From the NCBI RefSeq assembly GCF_020360975.1, contig NW_025408667.1, positions 9,238,001-9,302,000 on the forward strand: a stretch of DNA of 64,000 nucleotides. Direction: 5' to 3'. Every line of letters begins with the position of its first letter. Position 1 is the stretch's first letter. The notes under the pieces are model-generated. The model worked only from the letters and a program-made list of their open reading frames with translations, was not told the DNA's origin and did not search any database. Source of the DNA: Hirsutella rhossiliensis (taxonomy: Eukaryota > Ascomycota > Sordariomycetes > Hypocreales > Ophiocordycipitaceae). Shown one piece after another: positions 47,815-57,386 of this stretch. Made by a program: the position numbers and the translations under genes.

Positions 47815-49708
47815 TCAAATCATTCGAAGAGTCCGCCTGCAGCCAAGTCCTCCCGTACTCTCCTTTTCTCGACGAGAGCCTTGCTTGACCTGGCTTGCCA
47901 TCCGATGGTACCGATCAGCGCTGGCTACCCTTGATCTCTTGCCCCAGAATGCAATAGGCAAAGCTATAAGATTAATTGTCAAACTTGTGATCCCTGCAAC
48001 AATAAACATGGCAGTAATGCTCATGCTTTGACGCCAGGGGGTAAAAGCAAAAGTGCCGATCATGCCAATAGCATTTCGGGAAAAGGTAACCACGACAAAC
48101 GCTTGGGCAACGACCTGCTCACAGGTTAGTATCCTTGAGGGGGCTCAATTAGATCCGGCGCCTTACATTAGGATAGGAGTCAATGACAAGAGTGAAGACC
48201 ATGTCTGAGATAGCGATGAAGCCAAATGAAGCTATAGTACCACCGATGCAAGGGTAGATCCAGGGCAGACCCTGAAGGTTATAGCAGGTTAGTGTCCCTA
48301 TTTTATAGTATGGTTCATCAAGAGAGGGCAAACACGATCGGCTGTAGCGCCCATAATGATGAGGCCTGCTGACATTGCAATAGCTGGAAGCGGCATCATG
48401 TATAACCGCATTTCCGGTCGAATATGCCTCCGTTCCGTTTTGCCAACCCAACAATAGACTTATCAACAAGAGTCCCGCCAAATAAACTACCAAAAATAGA
48501 CCCCAAAAAAGGGCCTAGGTTGAATAGTCCAAGCTGGTCTGCTCCGAAATTGTAAGGTGGTGCCGAGAAAATAATCGACGTCATAGATGTCATAACGATC
48601 ATCATGCAGATGGTGGCCCCGTATGCTAAACAAGTAAACACAACGTAAGGCAACCAAATCACAAAAACCGGGTGGTAAAACGTCTGGAGGAATGATTCGT
48701 TGGTAGGAGTAAGAAGCTGAAGCTTTAAGAAGTGTAGGAATGGCGGTCGAGTGGCCTGGGGTCGAGAAACTGGAATGGGGGCTTGTAAAGGGTATGGGGG
48801 ATCAGCCGCTTTCTCCTTAGGATCTATTTCTTCAATGATCTGTGCGCGAGCCTTCTTGCGAGTCTCAGAAATGCTTCCGTGACGATGTTTAGGAACGAAT
48901 TTTGTTTCCTCGAACCCGAAAGCGAATAGAGCAGTGAGGGCTGTGACGCAGTAGGCGAGTGTAGTATATGATGCCCGCCACCCAGAGGCCTTTGCTTGTA
49001 TCTCAGCAGCCACAGGGCTCAGAAACCCTCCGAAGCTAACAGAGGCGACATAAAGGCCATTGGCAGAGCCCCTCTGGTGGACGAAGAACAGGTCGCGAAT
49101 CTGTCGGGCACTTCTCAGCGCGTTCACCCGAACGTGTGCAATATATGTACGCTCATCTGAACGGCTGTCTCGTTGACTGCGCCAGCAAATCCTTTGAGGA
49201 TATTGCCCAAGTGAATATCTGCCCTTGTCTGCTGACAAACGCACCACCAGGTTGCTATCGTGTAGAGGGCTGTCGATACAAGATAGACGGGGCGTCTACC
49301 GTATTTTTGAGCAAAAGGAATAAAGACGATGCATGATATAGCCTCGGCGGCAAGTTGAGTGGGCTTAGCATTCGTAAGATCTTCGAATTCCACTTGTAGA
49401 TCTTTTTTCATTTGTGGCCAAAATATGTGATCAATAGATATCCTAAGTAGTATTGATGCCCATTGCTTTCGACCAAAGAAACCGTTACTCACCCGGTAAA
49501 GATACTAATCGTCATTTCAGAAAGGAGTCCAAAGTTTACACACTTGCGCCACATAGGCCATGTCTATGATATAGTTCAAGCACTAGATTCTAGTGAAAGT
49601 GAGTAGACTTACTAAGGGATCGTCTGGGTCATCAGAAGGTGTCGGAACAAGGGCCAGTTTCCCATTATTTTGCTCTAACGACACCATGTTAGCTCGCATC
49701 ATCTCCAT
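47815..49708 (-). CDS. MFS transporter, six exons, with one probable frameshift
   Basis: Exons: 49,708-49,613, 49,563-49,493, 49,442-49,151, 49,100-48,334, 48,271-48,167 and 48,117-47,815. The splice sites are canonical. The start ATG follows an in-frame stop. Exon 1 ends SDDPDDPL and exon 2 begins TWPMWRKC, the usual N-terminal box. Exon 3 has PFAQKYGRRPVYLVS (motif A) and exon 4 has FFVHQRGSANGLY and about six helices plus a long central loop. In exon 4 the frame breaks near 48,420: NGGIF is followed, one base out, by RPEMRLYMMPLPA. The break equals a single missing base. If real, the protein loses its last four helices. If a sequencing error, the gene is intact. Members export drugs or take up small metabolites; the substrate is unknown. 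Confidence 0.75.
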
Positions 49709-50562
49709 GCACTTGAGTTCTGATCAAAGCTCAGTCTTACTAGAAAGTGACTCTGCAGTGCCTGGCGGCTGCTGTTGACCGCCGGGATTCTGCGGATGGT
49801 GATCTGGAGATTGCCTTGTGGAGAAGACACCCATCGCTGTAATGCTCGAGCCTTTGCAGTCTTTCCGGGGGAACCAACTAGTGATAATCAGCTTGCAACT
49901 AATAATATTCAAAAAAGACTGTCGACAAAACACGAAGTTCTATCGTTGCAGATATATATCAAGATAAGCCTCTGGTTGCAGCGTGAAAGATTGGCAATCC
50001 TCTTGGTCTCTTTGAGTGCAGAGCCCACAAATAGCTGCTTCGCACTCAGAACTTTTATTACTGCTTGCCTGTATGCAGTTGACTCAACTACTTGCAGAAT
50101 AACTTCCCAACTGAATCTAGTGTTACGCCTCAGTATTCCGGCAAACTTGGGACCTGCAGTTCCTCGTGCTAAAACATACTACCTGACACCGGTATATAGG
50201 TAGGGATACCTTGTACATATGAACCCTACCTGGGCAAGAGTCTACCTCCTGCTCTGATGTATATGTTTATAACGTTGCACTGTGTAGATATTTCTACCTC
50301 CTGTTGTATGCCTAGAGCATTGCACTCTCTAAGGTACAGTACTTACTTATAGGAACATGTTGAGGTTTTTCTAGGGGTCTATCTCTAGCGGCTACTCGGC
50401 GGCCCTTACTGACCAAAGCGGCCGCCTAGCGATGGATGCTTGTAATCGACCTACTCCATCCGCCAGTACATAAGGTACACTCTTTTTATATATCAAGCGC
50501 GTGGGGGAACGTGCACCCGTGCTAATAGCGGCAATATTGATGCCAATGCCTAAAAACCCTTC
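49709..50562. other. Promoter-side intergenic region, no gene called
   Basis: Upstream of the MFS transporter. The plus-strand open frame here has no ATG at its start and no recognisable content. A short motif (CTACCTCCTG) recurs near 50,240 and 50,295. Confidence 0.4.
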
Positions 50563-50778
50563 CTAGTGCAGCTTGTCTACGTGCCTCATGGCATGGTTCC
50601 ACGGGGTTTCGATGCCTTTGTCGACGGCCCGATGGCGAGACGATGACGTGCCTCCTCCATCTTTGGCTGCTCTTCGGGTTTCTGCTCCTTGCTCTCTCCT
50701 GGCTTCCCTTCCTTTTTTTGGCCTGTTCTCCGGCTGCTCCTCGGCCTCGCCTTCAGGCGCTTGATTCACCGTCTGCAT
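50563..50778 (-). CDS. Small hydrophilic hypothetical protein (71 residues)
   Basis: ATG at 50,778. The product is rich in Glu, Arg, Lys and Gly (GEAEEQPENRPKKGREARRE) and looks disordered. It has no signal peptide, membrane helix or domain. Support is only the open frame and its biased but protein-like composition. The opposite strand is open over much of the same stretch, so it could be chance. Confidence 0.22.
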   Translation of the reverse strand: MQTVNQAPEGEAEEQPENRPKKGREARREQGAETRRAAKDGGGTSSSRHRAVDKGIETPWNHAMRHVDKLH

Positions 50779-51159
50779 CTGTCACCTGCCTTTGATGCCA
50801 TTCCACTGTCCAACCAGGACCTCTCTGTCCTCTTCTGTCGTCACATTAGCCAGCTGAACTGAAGCTAGGCGCCTGTCAGGCCGAGCCAGACAAGGGCCAG
50901 CGAGGATGGAAGAACCATTGCAGCACCGTGGCTCGCCGCTTGATCGTTTGAATAGCTTGTGTTCCAGCAATGAGTTCGAATGCCGTATAGCTTACAATCT
51001 CTTTCACAAAGTACTCGTGTTAGGCGCCAATAGTCCAAGTAAATATTATTATTCATTGATCAGTAGCATCATTGATCCGTCAATAATCGCTGTTAAGCCG
51101 GATTCTACTCTATAGGCATCATGCTTGTTTTCCCCAGCTTTATATGCCCAGGTAACCAC

Positions 51160-51744
51160 CTAGTCGTAGTGAGGCTCAGTCTGCGGGGGCTGGGGGCGCT
51201 GTCCGGGGTGGCCATGGTGCCGGCCACCTGCATAGGCGCCGCAGAGAGCGCTGAGGCCGAGGCCGCCGACGTCTTTTATACATATATTAACGGACTGAAG
51301 ATGATGCTGTGAGGGTGGGGACTAATTCTTACCAGCACCGACTTCCCGGATGATTTGGCTGAAAGCGGCCTTGGGATCGACGCAGACGTTAAAGTTGCGG
51401 CGGATATGATGAGCGGCTTGGTCTTGGTTGTCGCAGATGCAAGAGACAAGGTTGCTGCTCTGGTAGTCGCCGCCTTGCTCGCATTTGCCGCAGTTGATGC
51501 GCTGGGCGTCGTTCCAGAAGCGCTGGAGGAAGCAGCCGCCGAAGCGAGCGAGATCTCTACCAAGCTTCTTAATCTCAGGCGAGAGTGGGCCAAATTCGGC
51601 CTCGGCCATCTTGCCGGCCTCCTGTGGAGCCTGAGGAGCCTGAGGAGCCTGAGGAGCCTGAGGAGCCTGAGCGCCCTGAGGGACCGTCTCGGCGGCCTGG
51701 GCCAAGGCAGCAAAGAAGAGAGCGATAGAAACGGTGACCTTCAT
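51160..51744 (-). CDS. Small secreted protein with QAP repeats and conserved-spacing cysteines
   Basis: The start is set at ATG 51,744 because it opens a clean signal peptide (MKVTVSIALFFAALAQAAE); a longer in-phase frame upstream would bury it. Exon 1 is 51,744-51,333 and exon 2 is 51,272-51,160. The intron 51,332-51,273 (GTAAGA donor, AAAAG acceptor, phase 1) removes an early stop and adds GLGLSALCGAYAGG and a His/Pro/Gln-rich tail. The mature protein has a run of QAP repeats, then an amphipathic region with six cysteines (FGGCFLQRFW, INCGKC, SCICD, NVCVD); exon 2 adds a seventh. Total 174 residues. This is the profile of a secreted fungal effector-like or cell-wall-associated protein; the function is unknown. 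Confidence 0.7.
51626..51670 (-). repeat. Five tandem 9-bp units encoding QAP repeats
   Basis: GGAGCCTGA is repeated five times without change on the plus strand, giving Gln-Ala-Pro units in the secreted protein. The identical units suggest recent slippage. Confidence 0.85.
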
Positions 51745-51865
51745 TTTGAATCGGAGTGTGTACGGAGATCGGAGCCTTGGGAAGCTGAGCGAGAGCTCTT
51801 TAGTTGACTTGTGGTGGGATGGTGTTGTGATGAGCAAATCCGAACTGGAGGCGAAAGCACGGTGC

Positions 51866-51874
51866 CTTTATATA
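51866..51874 (-). promoter_or_regulatory. TATA box of the secreted-protein gene
   Basis: The minus strand reads TATATAAAG about 125 bp upstream of the start codon, in a suitable place for a core promoter. Confidence 0.45.
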
Positions 51875-51879
51875 ATCAA

Positions 51880-54800
51880 TGGAAACTTAGCAAACTCGCT
51901 CATCTTCTTATTTTCATCTGTCTACGTTCGGGATGTTTGAATGTCTGAATTCCAGAGTTTGCGAGTAGCATACCTCGTCGTGCTTGGCCTGAGAAGGGAG
52001 GCTGAAACTGCCGGTCTGAGCCTTTATACCATTCTCATCTTTTCTCAAGCCTATAAAGACGAAATCAAGTACAAAAAAACTCGTAATAATAAGAGTTAGT
52101 GAGTTCTTTAAGGGAAAAGTGATATGAAGCGGTCTAACTATAAGTTTGCCTGTGGCGAATGGTTAGCGTCACGAGCCGACAAGGCCGACAAATCGCGTCA
52201 ATCATTCGTTGTTGAAGATAACAGTAATCAAGGGGATACAAGGAAAAGCACTGTAATGTAATGTATCATTTGTTATTTGATCCCTTGACTGCCGTGATCG
52301 GCGGAGGATGGACTTCAGCTCCACGGAAACAGAAGGGGTACAAGATATTTCGGCGTTTAAATTTCGGCAAAGACATTGGCTGCAGTGGCTGCGTCTCTAC
52401 GGTGTACGGATCAAGACCAATAGAAGGGCCTTGCGACCCCGGAAATTTTGCCAATCGTCTTTAATGCCGAGAGACATCTCTCATTTCTGCCCGAGTCAGT
52501 GACGACAACAAATCAGCCCTTTAGCTCTCTCTGTATCTCATACAGCGATAATCACCGTAGTGTCCCGGTTTTGAGGAGCGAATTACGCGGCATTCGCGTC
52601 CCGGAGTCGGAGTCCGCGGTTTTCTTCTCGGGGTCCATACCGACATTAAACGCCGGTGGCAGGGTCTGCTCTTTGCAGCCCTTGAGAAACGTGTCTGACG
52701 AGTCCCTAATCAGGATCCTCCGCAGTAAGTCCGTTGAGACGGTAAGTATCACCGTTGGCACGACCGAAGGGAGTATCCGTGACCAAAGTTTACACTCGGA
52801 CCGGTATCCCTAGTCGAAGAGTTTTCCCTCAGCACCAAGGGGAACATGTTTTGTGAACCATGTCTATGCCCCCTTTAACTCCGAATATTGCACTTCGGGT
52901 TTGCCTTTGCTAGGATAATTCTGCAAAGCTGTTAGTCGTCTAGATATTATCCTACATGCGGCTGGCCGTGAAAGGTCGGGCCAAAGATGGTGCAAGAGAG
53001 AAACGGAGTGGGATTCCCGCTCCGATGCAGGAACAGAATTTTCTGGTCTGCTTTAACGCCGGTTTATCAGACATTTAGAGTCACGATGGTCCTGCTGCTT
53101 GTCTAAATACTAATGTTTCCCAGCGCTTCATCGTTTCTAGATGGCCTCGACGCCTCAGTATATTGAGCGGCTAGTACTGCACTCGAACTTTCTTACTGGC
53201 GATTCTGTTTCGATATGTTTACTGGAGTTCCGTTCTGTCACTGTGGCAATCCTTGGCAGCTATGTATTTCTGCTCCTTTACTGTAGTCCTGTCGGTGCTC
53301 CTCTTAACCACCAGCTACGATTTCCCGTCACTAACCAGGCCAGCGCCTAAACAAGTCTTTGGCAGCGAGCCGTATAGTCCCGGTCTCGTCAATTTAAAAA
53401 ATGCGGGGCGGATGGCTGTCACGAGCCAAAAATCGAACTCGGTTGAGTCTATTTGAACATACTGTCGAATATCATGCAACCAAGGGTTTAGATTCTAGCG
53501 CGATACGCTAGTTGTCGAAACCACGGCAAACGCCGGGCTCGCAGAAATGTTCCTGTGTTCTAATCCTGGTTTCCTCTGTTACATTCATCGGGCTCCTAAT
53601 TTTATCAATGTTCACGCAACTCTTGGCAACAATTATCGTGGTCGATTCAGAGTCTGCCGTACTCCTGATATCCGCTGGATTCGAATCATGGGCTGGACGA
53701 CCCTACCGTAAAGACAGCGCATATCACTCGAAGACAGAACATATACAGTCAACCAGGATTATAACAATAAAAAATCTCAGTTCGTTCCTGGCTGGTGATG
53801 CGCAACCCTAGCTCACCGGATTCTGAATAACCATTTAGCCTTGCAATAAGAAATCGTGGTGAGGCTTCAACCCATCGCGAGTCAATCAAAAAGGAAAGCA
53901 CATTGCTGAATTCCTCACGAAAGCCCCCGCGAAGCTGGGTCTGTTAAGCAGCTATGAGGCCAGAGAGTGAGCTTGAGTGGCAGTGTGTCCCGGGATATTA
54001 CCTGGTTTATTAACAGTCATGAGTGAACGGAGCGACGCGTCTTCGATCAAGCGTGGGCCCCTGCAAAATATACCAGGCAAATTAAACCGGCCAGTTTCAA
54101 GTCCCACATAACCTAGTATTGATCAAGACGATGAATTTGAGGACTATGACCTTTGGATGGGGTGGAACACACTGAATGGTGCGGCAAGATGAAAGTAAGG
54201 GCGTGGCAAAGGCGCGTGTCCCCGACTTCCAGCCGCAGGCTTAACTAGTAAACATCCTAGTAGCCAAGCTTCATAGAAATCACGCATGCCATACCGCTAC
54301 TCGGTTATTATGCGTGCCCATAGCGTCAGGAGTAAAAGTGCAATGTTATATTAACTTAACTTTGTACGTTCGAATTATTTGTGCGATGAGCAGGCCACGT
54401 TATTGAATTTGGGCACCTGTGCGGAATCGTTTGAGAGACAGATACTTCGCCCTCCATTACCGCTAAAAACAGTCTAAAGCTGTAGATTAGGTGGTGGCAC
54501 AACCGGGCGTTCAAGCAATATTCGTTGGGCGACAGAGTCATGATGTTTGGTTGTCAGCGGGGCGACTGAAGATATGAGCTGAACTCGACTCGGAGAAGTT
54601 TCGCAAGCGGCAATACTAGTGTGACTCGGGTCGGGCTTGTTTGCCGAGGCACGTATACAGTTGTCTCATGCCCCTTTCCATCGGTGAAACCGCTTGGCGG
54701 CAAGTCAGCTGTAGTACGCGTAAGCGTTGGGCTACCGCGGGCCTACTTGATCCAAGCATGCTATGTTGCGAAAGTGAAATTGACATTGTTGTATGGATGG

Positions 54801-55254
54801 CTTTGCAGCGTAATAGAGCACATATTCAGGTCCGCCGAGGCAAAGTATGCCCAGTCCGAGCAAAGTAGAATGAAGCTGGGTAGATTTATACAGCAAGCGT
54901 CCTTGCACTTTAAGCGAACAGAGTAAAAGAAGCAGCATAATGGCTCGGAGACCACGGGCGCAACATCTCCTTTGGCTTGCAATCTACTTCACGGTTGCGG
55001 ACTTGCTCTCTCCGGGACACGATGCCAGCAGGGCTCCACAGTTAGCGAGGATAATAAGCTCACAAGCCGACGATGGAAAATAAGTGGGTTGAACACGTCG
55101 TTTAAATCCTTTTCATTCTCTGCAATTTCAGCAACGACAGTTCGGGAAGCTTATACAATCGTCAAGTTGCGTCGAACCAGAGCACAAAACGGAACGGAGC
55201 ATTAATTAGTTACATCCGCATTTCTCGGGCATTAAATCACCGGGTGCATTGTAC
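51880..55254. other. Gene-poor region
   Basis: About 3.4 kb with only short overlapping frames, many of them without an ATG. A short segment near 53,900-53,965 (plus strand, KHIAEFLTKAPAKLGLL) resembles the end of a Copia RNase H (iAdflTKa) and may be an old retroelement scrap. Nothing else was recognised. Base composition is not RIP-like. Confidence 0.4.
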
Positions 55255-55270
55255 GTACAGTACACTGTAC
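55255..55270. promoter_or_regulatory. Inverted repeat upstream of kynureninase
   Basis: GTACAGT and ACTGTAC are separated by two bases. The repeat lies about 400 bp upstream of the kynureninase start, so a dimeric regulator could bind there, but chance is not excluded. Confidence 0.2.
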
Positions 55271-55510
55271 ATTCTCCTCGGATCTTCGCCGGGCTCGGTG
55301 CTCGGGATTCGGCCTGTCTCCTCTTCCGCCTGGCCAATCACCGTGTCTTCCGTATCCGAAGCTCTCAAGGTTAAGACTATCGTCAAGGTTGATGTAGCAC
55401 CACGCGATATCCAGTATGCATAAGGTGAGGGCCCTCAAGTCCAAGGCGATGCAACAGGTACGTCGCCGAGTTGCCTATTCACTATCTACTGCATCCTCCT
55501 TGGCTCATTT

Positions 55511-55573
55511 CTCCTCTTCTTCTTCTTCTTCTTCGTCGTCGTCCTCCTCCTCCTCCTCCTCCTCCTCCTCCTC
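55511..55573 (+). repeat. TCT/TCG/TCC trinucleotide tract in the 5' leader of kynureninase
   Basis: A run of pyrimidine-rich triplets, TCT then TCG then TCC, 100 bp upstream of the start codon. In frame it would encode polyserine if translation began further upstream. Confidence 0.8.
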
Positions 55574-55673
55574 ACCCCGCCGTCCTCGGCATTGTCCCCC
55601 GCAGATTCACGCCCTTGACCACCTGAACCACCATCGCTGCACCGGCACCTCTCCCGCCATTCCTTCGACGCCA

Positions 55674-57234
55674 ATGACCATGGATGACCTGTCGGCTTAC
55701 GTCGACCGGCTGCGCGGCGGGGAGGCTCCGCGGTTCCCGCCCGACGCCGACACGGCTGCCTTTGCGCGGCGTCTGGACGACCAGGACAAGCTGCGTCACC
55801 TGCGTGACGAGTTCCTGCTGCCGACCAAGGCTTCGCTCAAGAAGCGCGCGCTCGACGGCTCACTGCCTGGTATGTGTACACGCCGTCTCATCACCCGCTG
55901 GGATGAATTGAACCGCAATGAGAGACTGACATGTCCGCCCAACAGCCCAGCAGAGTGTCGCGCCCAATGGCCAGCCGCATGAGCACCAAGACGAGCAGGC
56001 CATCTACTTTGTCGGCAACTCGCTCGGCGCGCAGCCTCGGGCCGTCCGCCGAAACATTGACGCGCAGCTCGAGACGTGGGCGTCGATTGGCGTCAACGGC
56101 CACTTCACCGACATGGCAAACTCGCCCCTGACGCAGTGGCAGGACCTGGCCGAGGCGTGCGCGCGCACTTCGGCTGCCATCGTCGGCTGCTCCCCGCACG
56201 AGGTCGTCATCATGAACACGCTCACCGTCAACCTGCACCTCATGATGGCCAGCTTCTACCGCCCCTCGGGCCGCCGCCACAAGGTCATCCTCGAGTGGAA
56301 GCCCTTCCCCAGCGACCACTACGCCATCGAGAGCCAGGTGCGCTGGCACGGCCTCGACCCGGCCTCGAGCATGGTCAAGCTCGAGCCCGACGCCGGCACC
56401 GCCCTCATCCCCACCGAGCAGGTCCTGCGCGCCATCGACGAGCACGCCGACGAGACGGCCCTGCTGCTGCTGCCGGGCATCCAGTACTATTCGGGCCAGC
56501 TCTTCGACATGGCCACCATCACCGCCTACGCAAAGGCCCGCGGCATCGTCGTCGGCTGGGATCTCGCTCACGCCGCCGGCAACGTCGAGCTGCGCCTGCA
56601 CGACTGGGACGTCGACTTTGCCTGCTGGTGCACCTACAAGTACCTCAACGCCGGGCCCGGCGCCATTGCCGGGGCCTTTGTCCACGAGCGCCACGGCGGC
56701 GTCGAGTGGGCCGCCGACGCTTCCTCGCCCGAGTCGCCCGTCTACCGCCCGCGCCTCATGGGCTGGTACGGCGGCGACAAGAGCGTCCGCTTCAACATGG
56801 ACAACCTCTTCGTCCCCACCCCCGGCGCCGGCGGCTTCCAGTTATCCAACCCCTCGGTCATCGACCTCGCCAGCCTCGCCGCCGCCCTCTCCGTCTTTAC
56901 CAAGACGTCGATGCGCGACCTACGCTCAAAGGCCCTCGTCCTGACCGCCTACGCCGAGCACCTCCTCCATCAGATGCTCGCCCAGGCCCCCAGCAAGGAG
57001 CCGCCCCTGTTCCGCCTCCTGACCCCGTCAGAGCCTTCCCAGCGCGGCACACAGCTGAGCCTTCTCCTGCGCGAGGGCCTGCTCGAGGCTGTTGCCCGGG
57101 TTCTTGAGGAAAACGGCGTCGCCTGTGACAAGCGTAAACCCGACGTCATTCGCATCGCCCCTGTGCCCCTCTACTGCTCCTTTGAGGATGTCTGGAAGTT
57201 TATGCAGATTCTCAGGGGCGCCCTGGAGCTCTAG
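55674..57234 (+). CDS. BNA5: Kynureninase
   Basis: PLP-dependent hydrolase that cleaves L-kynurenine or 3-hydroxykynurenine to (3-hydroxy)anthranilate and alanine, in tryptophan degradation and de novo NAD synthesis in the cytosol. Exon 1 is 55,674-55,869 ([16 protein letters not shown]). The intron is 55,870-55,945 with GTATGT donor, CTGAC branch site and AACAG acceptor. Exon 2 is 55,946-57,234. Total 494 residues, the normal family length. Visible features are [13 protein letters not shown] near the N-terminus, [17 protein letters not shown], and the PLP lysine in [11 protein letters not shown], all in order. The frame is also open upstream to 55,416 through a polyserine tract, but the family start fits 55,674. 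Very GC-rich third positions. Its 3' end faces that of the Zn2Cys6 gene, about 150 bp away. Confidence 0.93.
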
Positions 57235-57386
57235 GTGGGCAAACTAGTCGGGGTGAGGAGGCAGTGTGAACCTGGGGCAATGGCCACATTGTTGTACATC
57301 TAGTAGTTTTGTAGCATGTCGCCAGCTCAGTAGAACAACATCAAAACAGCCGGTATACAAGCCACCCCGGGGGTCGGCGTCGAGGC

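Noticed and set aside
49775..50203. Plus-strand open frame of 142 codons
   Set aside because: No ATG at its start and no recognisable content. It lies in the promoter side of the MFS gene.
51355..51807. Plus-strand open frame of 150 codons with Leu/Arg/Ser repeats
   Set aside because: Antisense shadow of the secreted-protein gene; the repeats are the reverse of its QAP units.
53670..53700. GATTCGAATC considered as a tRNA B-box
   Set aside because: No matching A-box or cloverleaf arms could be drawn around it.
53512..53811. Possible small membrane protein of 99 residues
   Set aside because: Starts at TTG, with no ATG until the hydrophobic part. No intron or domain evidence.
55891..56694. 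Minus-strand open frame of 267 codons
   Set aside because: Antisense shadow of the GC-rich kynureninase exon, which has full family support.
56076..57107. Plus-strand 343-codon Arg/Pro/His-rich frame
   Set aside because: Out-of-frame reading of the kynureninase exon caused by high GC at third positions.
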